Shown here: positions 51,335 to 61,295 of the stretch, piece by piece
How positions within the stretch are numbered: position 1 is the first letter of the stretch
Layout of the letters: each line of letters begins with the position of its first letter
From: Ruminococcus sp. AF31-8BH
GTDB lineage: Bacteria > Bacillota > Clostridia > Lachnospirales > Lachnospiraceae
Length of the DNA: 64,000 nt
Direction: 5' to 3'
Assembly (NCBI RefSeq): GCF_003460605.1
Contig: NZ_QTVN01000007.1
Coordinates: 62,001 to 126,000 of the forward strand
Position numbers and translations under genes: made by a program
The notes under the pieces: model-generated
What the model saw: the letters and a program-made list of their open reading frames with translations, nothing else
What the model was told of the DNA's origin: nothing
Databases searched by the model: none

Positions 51335-54300
51335 ATGAAACAGAAAAATGTGATGCGCGGACTGGCTGGCTTATCGGCTACCCTTCTGGCAATAAGCGGT
51401 GCCGCAACAGCAGTTGCATCCACACGTGCGGATTTTATCAATTCAAAACTTGGAACATCCAGTTTTAAGCTGGTTGAAAAAGGAGATGGAACGGGCGATT
51501 CCATTTATTTTGATTCGGAATTTTCTTCTGTTCAGGATCTGATTGATGCAAAAAAACAGTTTGCCGAAGAAATCAGTGAAGAGGGCAGTGTTCTTTTTAA
51601 AAATATCAATGCTGCGCTGCCCATTAACAAAGCAAGTGAAAAAGTAACATTGTGGGGAATGAATTCCCATGTGCCAACTCTGGGAGGCGAAATTGGTTCC
51701 TCTGTTGCAGGTCCGGACGATGCAGTCTTTTATGGACTGGAAGAAGCTCTGGCAGAAAAAGAATTTGATGTAAATCAGGATATGGTTGATTTTTATTCAA
51801 GCGATACAGCTGCACAGTATATGAGAATGGGCGGATTCGGTCAGCCGGGACATAGTCTGACACCAGGATTTGGTCCTATGTATGAAGTAAATACAGATTA
51901 TCCAATTGGTGAGATTCCGGCAAGTGAGTATTCAGATGAACTGTTAAAAAGTGCAGATGATACGGCTGCTGTTGTTGTAATTTCACGAGACAGTTCAGAA
52001 GCAGCTGATTATGAACCAAATATGGTAAATACAACATCTGGCGACAGTTTTGAACGGCCATTGGCGTTATCCGACTATGAGCGGCAGATGATCGCTCTTG
52101 CGAAGGAACACAGTACAAAAGTCATTGTGCTGATTAATTCAGATAACCCCATTGAAATTGAAGAGTTAAAGGAAGATGATGAGATTGATTCCATTCTTTG
52201 GACCGGTTTGCCTGGAATGTATGGATTTCTTGGCGTGGCAGATATACTTTGCGGAGATGCGAATCCCTCCGGACATATTTCCGATACATATGCAGTGAAT
52301 TCTCTGTCCGCTCCATCCATGGTAAATTTTGGAATTTATACTTATTCGAACAGTTCTGTTTCCGGGGAAAAGGATGGACTTACCGAGACCGATAAAGCAG
52401 ACTGGTTTGAAGTAGAGTCAGAAGGAATTTATAACGGATACAAATATTACGAAACACGTTATGAAGATTGTGTTCTCGGAAAGGGAAATGCAGATACCAC
52501 AGAAGGTTCCTCCACAGGAGAGGCATGGAATTATGCAGATGAAGTAAGTTATCCGTTTGGCTATGGTCTTTCTTATACTACTTTTGAACAGAAACTGGAA
52601 AAAGTAGAAGTACAGACAGGAAGTGTGGGAAAAGCCACTGTAACCGTTACCAATACCGGGGATACTGCTGGAAAAGACGCAGTACAGCTTTATGTACAGG
52701 CTCCTTATACAGAAGGAGGAGTAGAAAAATCTGCAATTCAGCTGGCAGGAATTTCCAAAACACAGATTCTGGAACCAGGAGAGTCTGAAACAGTGGAAAT
52801 TGAAATCAATCCTGCATATTTTGCGAGCTATGACGAAACCGCAGTGAAAGCAGATGGAACAGCTGGTGCATGGGTTCTGGATGAAGGTGACTATTATTTT
52901 GCTCTTGGAAATGGCGCCCATGAAGCACTGAATAATGTTCTTGCGAAGAAAACAGGATCCGAGGAAGGGCTTGTATCTGTAAATGATGATGCTGTGATCA
53001 ATGCGGATAATGTACAGATATGGAATCTGGCAGCAAAAGATATGGAAACATATTCTGCAAATGTACAGAATGCATTACAGGATTGTGACATTAATAAAGT
53101 CATTGAAGACACAGTAGAATATACAACCAGAACAGACTGGCGCAAGGGCTGGACCGCTGTTACAAGCATTACTCCAACAGAAGAGATGATGGAAGGTCTT
53201 AGAAACAGCAGAACAGAACTTACGGAAAATGGTTCAGGAACAACCTGGGATAAAGATAACGGGCTGAAATTAATTGATATGATGATTATCGATGAAAATG
53301 GAAATTATTCCGGTGCGATTGATATTAATGATCCTATGTGGGATCAGCTTATTGAGCAGATGTCTTTGGACGAGGCCATTCAGTTCATTGAGTATGGCGG
53401 TGACGACATTGAAAATATTGATTCCGTATTTCTTCCGAGAACATATGAACAGGATGGACCGATTGGTTTCTCTTATGATCAGGTAGCAGGATATAGTGCA
53501 AGATGGTCAAAGGATTTATCAGATGAGCCTACTTATGTAGCAGAGGATGATGAAAATGCAGATACTTCCATGGTAAGTTTCCCAACAGAGGTAGTGGTAG
53601 CTGCGACATTTAACACAGATCTTCTGGAACGCGAGGGAGAACTGCTGGGCGAAGATGGATTATGGTCTAACATCAGTGTTATCAATGCACCAGGATTAAA
53701 CCTTCACAGAGCAGTATATTGTGCAAGAAACTTTGAGTACTATTCCGAGGATTCCATGCTTACCAATATTCTTGGAAAAGCAATCTGTAAGGGTGCCCAG
53801 TCAAAGGGGCTTGTGGCAGCAGTAAAGCATTTTGCCTATAATCATCAGGAAACGAACCGTTCCGGAATGTCTGTGTTCTTTACGGAGCAGGCTGCAAGGG
53901 AAAATGAACTCAGAGGCTTCCAGGGAGCAATGGCAGAGAATATTGCCGGAGGTGCTATGACAGCCTTTAATCGTATGGGAGTTGATTATTCTGGTGCCAA
54001 GAAGAGTCTTTTGGAGCAAATTACAAGAACTGAATGGGGCTTTACTGGCGCTTATGTGACAGATATGATCAATGGTGCCGACTATATGAACTGGAGAGAT
54101 ATTGTATTTAATGGCGGCGGTATGGCACTTACCTCTTCTGCATATTCAAGTTCTGAAATTGGACTGATGGAAGATGTAAAAGCAGAGATTGCAAAAGATA
54201 CAGCTTTCCAGGAAGCTTTAAAGCAGAACATCAAATACTGGCTTTATAATCTTGTGAAATCCAATGCAATGAATGGAATTACAAATACAAGTGTAATGGA

Positions 54301-54409
54301 ATCTGTAACTCCATGGTGGCAGATAGCATTCTATGGTGTGGACGCATTCCTGGCATTACTGACATTGTTATTTATTGTAGTGTATGCGAAAAAGTTAAAG
54401 AAAGCATAA
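51335..54409 (+). CDS. Membrane-anchored glycoside hydrolase family 3 enzyme with permuted domain order
   Basis: 1024 residues. An N-terminal hydrophobic segment (about 8-28) and a C-terminal helix (about 998-1018, VDAFLALLTLLFIVVYA) anchor it. The GH3 C-terminal alpha/beta domain and fibronectin-like domain come first (VTLWGMNSHVPTLGGEIGSS, SYPFGYGLSYTTFEQKLE). The TIM-barrel domain comes last (NAPGLNLHRAVYCARNFEYY, GLVAAVKHFAYNHQETNRSG, GFTGAYVTDMINGADY, presumed nucleophile D910). The usual order is the reverse; permuted enzymes are known from Ruminococcus and Butyrivibrio. Likely a beta-glucosidase acting at the cell surface. Confidence 0.88.
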   Translation: MKQKNVMRGLAGLSATLLAISGAATAVASTRADFINSKLGTSSFKLVEKGDGTGDSIYFDSEFSSVQDLIDAKKQFAEEISEEGSVLFKNINAALPINKASEKVTLWGMNSHVPTLGGEIGSSVAGPDDAVFYGLEEALAEKEFDVNQDMVDFYSSDTAAQYMRMGGFGQPGHSLTPGFGPMYEVNTDYPIGEIPASEYSDELLKSADDTAAVVVISRDSSEAADYEPNMVNTTSGDSFERPLALSDYERQMIALAKEHSTKVIVLINSDNPIEIEELKEDDEIDSILWTGLPGMYGFLGVADILCGDANPSGHISDTYAVNSLSAPSMVNFGIYTYSNSSVSGEKDGLTETDKADWFEVESEGIYNGYKYYETRYEDCVLGKGNADTTEGSSTGEAWNYADEVSYPFGYGLSYTTFEQKLEKVEVQTGSVGKATVTVTNTGDTAGKDAVQLYVQAPYTEGGVEKSAIQLAGISKTQILEPGESETVEIEINPAYFASYDETAVKADGTAGAWVLDEGDYYFALGNGAHEALNNVLAKKTGSEEGLVSVNDDAVINADNVQIWNLAAKDMETYSANVQNALQDCDINKVIEDTVEYTTRTDWRKGWTAVTSITPTEEMMEGLRNSRTELTENGSGTTWDKDNGLKLIDMMIIDENGNYSGAIDINDPMWDQLIEQMSLDEAIQFIEYGGDDIENIDSVFLPRTYEQDGPIGFSYDQVAGYSARWSKDLSDEPTYVAEDDENADTSMVSFPTEVVVAATFNTDLLEREGELLGEDGLWSNISVINAPGLNLHRAVYCARNFEYYSEDSMLTNILGKAICKGAQSKGLVAAVKHFAYNHQETNRSGMSVFFTEQAARENELRGFQGAMAENIAGGAMTAFNRMGVDYSGAKKSLLEQITRTEWGFTGAYVTDMINGADYMNWRDIVFNGGGMALTSSAYSSSEIGLMEDVKAEIAKDTAFQEALKQNIKYWLYNLVKSNAMNGITNTSVMESVTPWWQIAFYGVDAFLALLTLLFIVVYAKKLKKA

Positions 54410-54425
54410 GAAGGAGGAAGTCAGA

Positions 54426-54836
54426 ATGAAAAAAACAACAGGTGAAAAAAAGATTGGATTTTATCTGGTCATGGCGGCAGCAGTTCTTTCTCTGGTGAGT
54501 ATGCTGATTTATCGTACAGTTCTCAGTCAGTTGGGAATGGTATATGGATTATCGGTAATTCCGGCAATAGTAGCTGTACTGGTATTAGCCGGAATGAAAA
54601 TGACTGGCGCAAAAGAACTTCTCAACTGGGCTGGACCTGTTAATGCTGTGGTAACTGCACTTACTGCTATTATCAGCTGCAGTATTATGCTGGATGCATT
54701 TGGACTTGTAGTTTCCGGATTATATCAGTTCAGCCAGATCCGGTCGTATGTGATCTATGCGGCTGTAGTGGCAATTGCAATGATTTTAAATGTTGCGGCA
54801 GGTTTTACCGGGATTGTAGAGGAAAATGAAATTTAA
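54426..54836 (+). CDS. Small four-helix membrane protein of the GH3 operon
   Basis: 136 residues with four hydrophobic helices (about 11-30, 36-55, 62-97, 103-125) and charged ends. No family is recognised. AAGGAGG lies before the ATG, and the gene starts 16 bases after the permuted GH3 gene, so both are co-expressed. It could be a membrane partner of that anchored enzyme; this is inference from position. Confidence 0.65.
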   Translation: MKKTTGEKKIGFYLVMAAAVLSLVSMLIYRTVLSQLGMVYGLSVIPAIVAVLVLAGMKMTGAKELLNWAGPVNAVVTALTAIISCSIMLDAFGLVVSGLYQFSQIRSYVIYAAVVAIAMILNVAAGFTGIVEENEI

Positions 54837-54837
54837 A

Positions 54838-54866
54838 CATTACCGGGGAGAACGCAGCCGGTAATG
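54838..54866 (+). repeat. Hairpin after the small membrane protein gene
   Basis: CATTACCGG (54838-54846) pairs perfectly with CCGGTAATG (54858-54866). No T run follows; it is probably a 3'-end stabilising or pausing structure ahead of the terminator. Confidence 0.5.
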
Positions 54867-54879
54867 CTTAATGACGAAA

Positions 54880-54926
54880 AAGACCTGGCAATGATAATAC
54901 AGTTTTATCTTTGCCAGGCCTTTTGT
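54880..54926 (+). terminator. Terminator between the two GH3 transcription units
   Basis: CCTGGCAA (54884-54891) pairs with TTGCCAGG (54911-54918), followed by CCTTTTG. The flanking A and T residues extend the stem. Confidence 0.7.
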
Positions 54927-54949
54927 ATCTGGATATGTTATGGTAAAGG

Positions 54950-57349
54950 ATGAGATATAAGGTGGAATTAAAAAATAAAAATATTATAAATAAAATGACA
55001 CTAAAAGAGAAGGCATTGCTGTTAAGTGGAAAGGGAATGTGGAAAACATATGATTTTGAGGCATATGGGATACCAGCTTTTTTTCTGTCAGATGGTCCTC
55101 ATGGTATGAGAACCCAGGAAGGACAGGGGGACTGGCTGGGAATTAATAAAAGTAAAGCTGCAACTTGTTTTCCAACAGCTGCAACAATTGCAAATAGCTG
55201 GGATCCAGAGCTGGCTGAGGAAGTTGCGTCAGCATTGGGAGAGGAAGCAGTCTCTTTTGGAGTAGACATGATTCTGGGACCTGGAATGAATATAAAGAGA
55301 AGTCCGCTTTGCGGCAGAAATTTTGAATATTTTAGTGAAGACCCGTATCTTGCAGGTGAACTGGGAGCTGCTTATGTAAAAGGAATTCAGAGCAAAGGCC
55401 CGGCTGCATGCCCAAAGCATTTCGCCGTTAACAGTCAGGAACTTCGAAGAATGTCAAATAATTCAGTAGTAGATGAAAGAACTTTGCGTGAAATATATAC
55501 AGCGGCTTTTGAGACAACAGTGAAGAAAGCTGCCCCAAAGGCAATCATGTCTTCTTACAATCAGATAAATGGCGTATATGCAAACGAAAACCAAGATTTA
55601 TTGCAGAAATTATTAAGAGATACATTCGGATTTCATGGAATTGTGGTATCTGACTGGGGGGCAAGCAACGACCATACAGAGGGCGTAAGATGCGGAAGTA
55701 ATCTTGAAATGCCAGGAAATTCCGGAACAACAGCGAAAGAACTGGTAAGAGCTGTGCAAAAAGGCAGACTGGATGAAAAGATACTGGACAAACGTATTGA
55801 TGAAATTTTGACAACAATGCTTCCGGTTCATCAGTTAGTCGAAATGGGGAAAAAGAGTTTTGATGCGGAAGAGCATTATAAGCTTGCAAGAAAAGCAGCT
55901 GCCCAAAGCATTGTACTTCTGAAAAATCAGGATAATATTTTACCTTTGTCCGAAAATAAAACAGTAGCGGTAATAGGAGAGTTTGCAGAGAAGGCAAGAT
56001 ATCAGGGCGCAGGCTCTTCTCTTGTGAATCCAACAAAAGTAGAGAATATCATGGACATTATAGATGGATATTCCTTTAAAAAAGTAATATATGAACCAGG
56101 ATATCACAGAAACCAAAAGACAGATCACAGGCTGCTTGAGTGTGCAAAAAAGGCAGCAGCAGAGGCAGATACAGTATTACTGTTTGTTGGGCTTGACGAG
56201 GCAAGTGAGTCAGAAGGAATGGATCGTGTTCATATGAAAATGCCGCAAAACCAGCTGGAACTTATAAATGCAGTTACTGGAATGAATACGGAAACGGTTG
56301 TGATCGTATCTGCCGGAAGTGTGGTGGAAATGCCATGGATCCGAAAAGTAAAAGCAGTTGTGCACGGCTACCTTGGCGGACAGGCAGGCGCGTCTGCAAT
56401 GTTGGATGTGATTACAGGAAAAACAAATCCGTCTGGAAAATTAAATGAAACCTACCCGATTTGTTATGAAGATACTCCGGCGTATGCCTATTATCCGGGA
56501 AAAGAGAGAAACAGCGAGTACAGGGAAGGTTTATACGTTGGATACCGTTACTATGATACAGTGAAAAAAGAGGTTCTTTTTCCATTTGGATACGGATTGA
56601 GTTACACGGATTTTACATATTCGGATTTAAGCGTATCAGAAAAAGGAGTAAGCTTTTGTATTACCAATACGGGAAATTTTGCTGGCGCTGAAATTGCTCA
56701 ACTCTATATTGAGAAAGAAGCCCCGGAAGTTTTCAGGCCTGCGCATGAACTGAAAGGATTTTCTAAAGTATTTCTTAAGCCAGGAGAGACTGGAAGAATT
56801 GAGATTCCATTTGAAGAAAGGACATTTGCATATTTTAATGTACAAACAGGAGAATGGGAAATTGAAGAAGGAAACTATAAAATTCTGATAGCGAAAAATT
56901 CCAGAGAATGTGTTTTACAGGAAAATGTTTATCAAAAAGGAACAGGAGCCAAAAATCCATACAAAGTTCATCTTAGCGAGTACGAAACAGGACATGTAGA
57001 GCAGGTTTCAGATGATTCATATGAAAAACTTCTTGGATATAAAATTCCAGATGGAGCATGGAATGGTGAATTAGAAAAAAATGATGCTTTTTGTCAGCTG
57101 TATTATGCAAAGGGAACAGTTGGAAGAATCATTTATAGGATACTTGATAAAATGATGAAAAAAAGTGAAAAGAAGGGGGAAGCAAATCTGGATATATTAT
57201 TTTTCTATAATATGCCTTTTAGAGGCCTGATCAATACAACTCATGGAATTTTTACAAGTGGAATGGTGGATGGATTTGTCAAAATCGTGAATGGACATCT
57301 TTTAACTGGATTGGGGAAAATGCTCTGGTCTGCTATTGCAAGAAAATGA
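54950..57349 (+). CDS. Glycoside hydrolase family 3 beta-glucosidase, cytoplasmic
   Basis: 799 residues, normal GH3 order. Barrel domain: FLSDGPHGMRTQEGQGDWLG, GPGMNIKRSPLCGRNFEYFS, PKHFAVNSQELRRMSNNSVV, and the nucleophile motif GIVVSDWGASNDHTEG (D235). Alpha/beta domain: GAGSSLVNPTKVENI, VFVGLDEASESEGMDRV, with the acid/base region. Fibronectin-like domain: PFGYGLSYTDFTYSDL, ending in a family-typical extension. No signal peptide. It would hydrolyse beta-glucosides imported by the adjacent GPH transporter. The initiation context is weak (ATGAGATATAAGGTGG); an alternative start is not evident. Confidence 0.9.
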   Translation: MRYKVELKNKNIINKMTLKEKALLLSGKGMWKTYDFEAYGIPAFFLSDGPHGMRTQEGQGDWLGINKSKAATCFPTAATIANSWDPELAEEVASALGEEAVSFGVDMILGPGMNIKRSPLCGRNFEYFSEDPYLAGELGAAYVKGIQSKGPAACPKHFAVNSQELRRMSNNSVVDERTLREIYTAAFETTVKKAAPKAIMSSYNQINGVYANENQDLLQKLLRDTFGFHGIVVSDWGASNDHTEGVRCGSNLEMPGNSGTTAKELVRAVQKGRLDEKILDKRIDEILTTMLPVHQLVEMGKKSFDAEEHYKLARKAAAQSIVLLKNQDNILPLSENKTVAVIGEFAEKARYQGAGSSLVNPTKVENIMDIIDGYSFKKVIYEPGYHRNQKTDHRLLECAKKAAAEADTVLLFVGLDEASESEGMDRVHMKMPQNQLELINAVTGMNTETVVIVSAGSVVEMPWIRKVKAVVHGYLGGQAGASAMLDVITGKTNPSGKLNETYPICYEDTPAYAYYPGKERNSEYREGLYVGYRYYDTVKKEVLFPFGYGLSYTDFTYSDLSVSEKGVSFCITNTGNFAGAEIAQLYIEKEAPEVFRPAHELKGFSKVFLKPGETGRIEIPFEERTFAYFNVQTGEWEIEEGNYKILIAKNSRECVLQENVYQKGTGAKNPYKVHLSEYETGHVEQVSDDSYEKLLGYKIPDGAWNGELEKNDAFCQLYYAKGTVGRIIYRILDKMMKKSEKKGEANLDILFFYNMPFRGLINTTHGIFTSGMVDGFVKIVNGHLLTGLGKMLWSAIARK

Positions 57350-57358
57350 GGTTGAAAA

Positions 57359-58807
57359 ATGGCTAAAATTTTGAATAAGAATTTTGAAGACAGTAAACTT
57401 CCGCAATCCAAAATTACCGGAGAAGAAGTCAATATGCCGGAGATTTTATTAGGGTATTTTATCGGACCATTTGGAGCTGTTCTGTCTTCTGGAATTTTTA
57501 CCAGTATTTTGCAGAACTACTTTACAGATGTATTAAGGTTAAATCTTGGTTTTCTGACAGGATTGCAGCTGGTGTCTACAATTTTTATTATCGCAGCAAA
57601 TCTGATCGTAGGCCAATTGATCGAGAGAACGAAGTGTATGGCAGGGAAAGCAAGACCGTGGATCCTGCTTTCTGCATTCACGATATCTGTATCTTCTGTT
57701 TTAATGTTTGTAGTACCATTTCAAGGGACGATGAAATATATATGGATTGCAGTTGCGTATAATCTGTTTTACAGTGTGGCATATCCGATTTACAGTACGG
57801 CGAATTCTGTGCTGGTTTCGGTATCAACAAGGAACAGCCAGAAAAGGGGAACACTTGCAGCTGCTGGAAATATTGCAGGCCTTGGCGCAATGGGAATTGG
57901 TTCCATGGTATTTCCAATGCTTGTGTCTTTTTCATTAAAAGAAAATCAGTATAAATGGTTCTGTACAATGGCTGTAGTTGCTGTTTTCTCTGCATTTACA
58001 ATTTATCTGCAGTATTGTTATACACGGGAGAGAGTGACTGAAGAACTTTTTAAAACAGCAAAAGATTCTGATTTGGAAAAAGAGAGGATATCTGTGAAAA
58101 AACAGATAAAAGCAGCTGCAGGGGAGAAAATGTGGTGGCTTGTCATGGTGTTCTATCTGCTGTTTCAGTGGAGTGGAGCTATGAAAAATGGTTCCATGTC
58201 TTATTTTTGTAAATGGGTGCTTGATAATACATTTTTGGGCACAGCGGATGCGTGGGGGGCTTCTCAGTCAATTTTAAGTATTATGGGAGCTGTTCCAATG
58301 GCTATGGCGGCAGTAGTTGTGATTCCTCTTTGCAATAAGTTTGGAAAAAGAAATGTTTGTGCGGCGGGAATGATATTTGGCGGTATTGGCGGAGTTATTG
58401 CACTGCTTGGGAAAGATCAGATGATACCGGTGGCAGTTGGCGTGGCTTTAAAATGCCTTGGCTCCTCTCCGGTATGCTATATGATTCTTGCAATGTTATC
58501 TGATGTTATAGATTACATAGAGAAGAAAAACTCTATCAGAACAGATGGATTTACCATGTCGATTTACAGCTCGATCGCAGTTGCGGGAACCCCTGTTTGC
58601 AATGCGGTTTTCAGTGCTTTGCTTAACTGGGCAGGATATGATCAGACTGCTGATATTGCAATGGGGGCGGCAGCACAGAATACAGGCGTGAGAAGTGTAA
58701 TATCTGTAAGCTACATTGGAGCAGAGACAGCGGCTTATTTTATATGTGCAATTCTGATTTTTTTCTTTACAGTGGAGAAGAAATTAAAGGAAGAGCAACA
58801 TTCTTGA
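57359..58807 (+). CDS. GPH-family (MFS) glycoside:cation symporter
   Basis: 482 residues, about 12 membrane helices. Family marks are ILLGYFIGPFGAVLSSGIF, LIVGQLIERTKCMAGKARPWIL (the conserved D/E-R..-G-K/R-xRPW loop), and the central NGSMSYFCKWVLDNTFLGTA, with a long cytosolic loop between the halves. GPH carriers import glycosides with Na+ or H+. It lies 10 bases after the second GH3 gene; import of a beta-glucoside is inferred from that. Confidence 0.9.
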   Translation: MAKILNKNFEDSKLPQSKITGEEVNMPEILLGYFIGPFGAVLSSGIFTSILQNYFTDVLRLNLGFLTGLQLVSTIFIIAANLIVGQLIERTKCMAGKARPWILLSAFTISVSSVLMFVVPFQGTMKYIWIAVAYNLFYSVAYPIYSTANSVLVSVSTRNSQKRGTLAAAGNIAGLGAMGIGSMVFPMLVSFSLKENQYKWFCTMAVVAVFSAFTIYLQYCYTRERVTEELFKTAKDSDLEKERISVKKQIKAAAGEKMWWLVMVFYLLFQWSGAMKNGSMSYFCKWVLDNTFLGTADAWGASQSILSIMGAVPMAMAAVVVIPLCNKFGKRNVCAAGMIFGGIGGVIALLGKDQMIPVAVGVALKCLGSSPVCYMILAMLSDVIDYIEKKNSIRTDGFTMSIYSSIAVAGTPVCNAVFSALLNWAGYDQTADIAMGAAAQNTGVRSVISVSYIGAETAAYFICAILIFFFTVEKKLKEEQHS

Positions 58808-58821
58808 GAGGGAAAAGTATT

Positions 58822-59889
58822 ATGAAAGCTGGAAAAATTGTGAAAATAACAGTAAGCGTGATTGTACTTGGGGGACTGGCTGCGGCAGGAAATTATTTTA
58901 TCGGAAGAGACGGCAGCTACTATCAGACTGCAAAAGATGGAAGCCAGACGTATGCATATATAAATGAGAAAAATTCTTTCGGACATATTGTAAAGCATCC
59001 GGCATTTTCTGATTTTTCTGATTTTATTATTCCCTGGAAGGATCGTTGGAACAGTCTTGTAATGCCGTATCAGACACTTCGGAGTGTATGTGACATGAAT
59101 CACTATAATACGAAAGCTATCATAAATGGGTTTAATTTCATGCTAGACGTATGCGAAAATCAGCAGCAGGTGTTTTACCGCTATTATTCTGAAGCAGAAA
59201 TGAAAGAGGATCAGACCCTTGAAGCTTGCGGATTATTTTTTATTCCCGGAGAAAAAAATGCACCTTTTGCTTTTGTGGTACCAGGCGGCGGCTTTACTGC
59301 TGTATGTTCTTTTGGGGAGGGATTTCCGGTGGCACAAAAGCTTCATGAAGAAGGATATAATGTATTTATTCTTCAATACAGGGTAGCAACCGGACAGACA
59401 ACCACGAACGAGCTGATCAAAAGCCAGGAAGCGATTGCAAATCAGGATTTTGGAAAAGCAATGGGATATATTCTGGATCATGCGGATAAGTTCCAGGTGT
59501 CTTCTGAGAATTATTCTGTCTGGGGATTTTCGGCAGGCGGAAGGCTTTCGCAGCTATGGGGCCTGGATAATGAGTATGGCTACCAAAGGTATGGGCTTCC
59601 GTCTCCTGCAGCGGCAATGCTTGCATATTCTGGCTGGTATGATGAGGACTTTGCAGGATGCTATGGAACACAGCCGCCGACCTTCTTTGCTTATGTAAAA
59701 GAGGATAAGGTTATTGGAGAACAGAATGTGAAGGATATCGAAAAGACGATTGATATCATGAAGAATCTGGACAAAGACATTGAAGTGCGCGCCTACGACC
59801 ATGCATATCACGGCTTCGGCACCGGAGCCGGAACAGACGCAGACGGCTGGATGGACGAGGCAATTTCGTTTTGGGAAAAGGAAATGTAA
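58822..59889 (+). CDS. Membrane-anchored alpha/beta-hydrolase (acetyl-xylan or sugar esterase-like)
   Basis: About 355 residues with an N-terminal membrane anchor (about 5-23). The hydrolase fold shows the oxyanion region FVVPGGGFTAVCSFGEGFPV, the nucleophile elbow VWGFSAGGRLSQL, and the catalytic histidine in YDHAYHGFGTGAG, in the style of the BD-FAE/Axe2 esterases used with plant glycans. The start at 58822 follows GAGAGGG; a frame from 58744 overlaps the transporter and is unlikely. It is the last gene of the operon and would remove acyl groups from oligosaccharides at the outer membrane face. Confidence 0.82.
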   Translation: MKAGKIVKITVSVIVLGGLAAAGNYFIGRDGSYYQTAKDGSQTYAYINEKNSFGHIVKHPAFSDFSDFIIPWKDRWNSLVMPYQTLRSVCDMNHYNTKAIINGFNFMLDVCENQQQVFYRYYSEAEMKEDQTLEACGLFFIPGEKNAPFAFVVPGGGFTAVCSFGEGFPVAQKLHEEGYNVFILQYRVATGQTTTNELIKSQEAIANQDFGKAMGYILDHADKFQVSSENYSVWGFSAGGRLSQLWGLDNEYGYQRYGLPSPAAAMLAYSGWYDEDFAGCYGTQPPTFFAYVKEDKVIGEQNVKDIEKTIDIMKNLDKDIEVRAYDHAYHGFGTGAGTDADGWMDEAISFWEKEM

Positions 59890-59903
59890 ATAGGGATTTC
59901 ATA

Positions 59904-59938
59904 AAAAAGGGCGGCGGGAATAATCCGGCCGCCCTTTG
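59904..59938. terminator. Bidirectional terminator between the esterase gene and metY
   Basis: AAAGGGCGGC pairs with GGCCGCCCTTT across a GC-rich inner loop; A and T runs flank it. The two genes converge here. Confidence 0.85.
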
Positions 59939-59951
59939 GTATATGGAAAAG

Positions 59952-61238
59952 TTATTTAATTGCATCCAGTGCATTTGAAATATCAGCAATCAAATCCTCT
60001 TTGTCCTCAAGACCAAGGCTGATGCGGATCAGTTCGGCTGGTACGCCGGCTTCGATGAGCTGCTCGTCGGTCATCTGTCTGTGGGTGGAGGTGGCTGGGT
60101 TCAGGCAGCAGGTTCTTGCGTCTGCGACATGTGTCTCAATGGCACCAAGCTTTAAGTTCTGCATGAAAGTGGAAGCTGCTTCGCGTCCGCCCTTTAAGCC
60201 AAATGAAACAACGCCGCATCCGCCGTTTGGCAGATATTTCTGAGCTCTTTCATAATACTTGTTGGAAGGAAGACCCGGGTAATTCACATAGGCAACCTTC
60301 GGATGCTTCTCCAGGAATTCTGCAACGGCCTGGCCGTTTTCTACATGCTTCGGCATGCGGACATGTAAGGACTCCAGTCCAAGATTCAGGATAAAGGCAT
60401 TATTGGGAGATTGCATAGAACCAAAATCACGCATCAGCTGTGCAGTACATTTGGTAATGAATGCGCCCTCTTTGCCAAATTTCTCAGCATAGGTGATTCC
60501 GTGATAGCTTTCATCCGGAGTGCAAAGTCCCGGATATTTGTCAGCATGAGCCATCCAGTCGAAATTACCGCTGTCTACAATGGCACCGCCAAGTGCTGCA
60601 CCGTGGCCGTCCATATACTTGGTGGTAGAGTGGGTAACAATATCAGCACCCCACTCAAACGGGCGGCAGTTTACTGGTGTGGGGAATGTATTGTCTACTA
60701 CAAGGGGAACCCCATGCGCATGAGCAACCTTTGCAAACAGTTCAATATCCAGGACTGTCAGTGCCGGGTTGGCAATGGTTTCTCCAAACATGACTTTGGT
60801 GTTCGGCTTGAATGCCGCGTTTAATTCTTCTTCTGTAGCGTCTGGGGAAACGAAGGTTGCTGTGATTCCCATCTTTGCCATAGTGACGGAAATCAGGTTG
60901 AAGGTTCCGCCGTAAATGGAGGAAGAGGCCACAATGTGGTCTCCGCATTCGCAGATATTAAACAGAGCCATGAAGTTAGCGGCTTGTCCGGAAGAAGTAA
61001 GCATAGCCGCTGTGCCGCCTTCCATGGCTGCAATTTTGGCTGCTACATGGTCATTGGTTGGATTCTGAAGGCGGGAATAAAAATATCCTTCTGCCTCAAG
61101 GTCAAACAGCTTGCCCATGTCCTCGCTGGTATCGTATTTAAATGTTGTTGACTGAATGATCGGAATCTGTCTCGGCTCCCCATTTCCAGGCTTATAACCT
61201 GCCTGCACACATTTTGTTCCCATTCTGTAATCGTTCAT
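59952..61238 (-). CDS. metY: O-acetylhomoserine sulfhydrylase (MetY family, PLP enzyme)
   Basis: About 428 residues, Cys/Met metabolism PLP family: YFYSRLQNPTNDHVAAKIAAMEGG, SSGQAANFMALFN, DNTFPTPVNCRPFEWGADIV, PLP-binding lysine K207 in HSTTKYMDGHGAALGG, and the C-terminal GAIETHVADARTCCLNPAT, which is typical for MetY. It forms homocysteine from O-acetylhomoserine and sulfide (methionine synthesis). GGAGG precedes the codon at 61238; longer frames read through the leader hairpin. A strong hairpin lies in the 5' leader. Confidence 0.88.
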   Translation of the reverse strand: MNDYRMGTKCVQAGYKPGNGEPRQIPIIQSTTFKYDTSEDMGKLFDLEAEGYFYSRLQNPTNDHVAAKIAAMEGGTAAMLTSSGQAANFMALFNICECGDHIVASSSIYGGTFNLISVTMAKMGITATFVSPDATEEELNAAFKPNTKVMFGETIANPALTVLDIELFAKVAHAHGVPLVVDNTFPTPVNCRPFEWGADIVTHSTTKYMDGHGAALGGAIVDSGNFDWMAHADKYPGLCTPDESYHGITYAEKFGKEGAFITKCTAQLMRDFGSMQSPNNAFILNLGLESLHVRMPKHVENGQAVAEFLEKHPKVAYVNYPGLPSNKYYERAQKYLPNGGCGVVSFGLKGGREAASTFMQNLKLGAIETHVADARTCCLNPATSTHRQMTDEQLIEAGVPAELIRISLGLEDKEDLIADISNALDAIK

Positions 61239-61265
61239 TATGTACCTCCTCATCTGGTAAAATAA

Positions 61266-61295
61266 GCTCCCTGTGCAAAAATGTTCACAGGGAGC
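61266..61295 (-). promoter_or_regulatory. Leader hairpin upstream of metY
   Basis: GCTCCCTGTG (61266-61275) pairs perfectly with CACAGGGAGC (61286-61295), and on the minus strand is followed by TTATTTTACC and then the metY ribosome site. It looks like a terminator or attenuator in the leader. No S-box or T-box body is recognised in the remaining 130 bases before the divergent gene. Confidence 0.5.
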
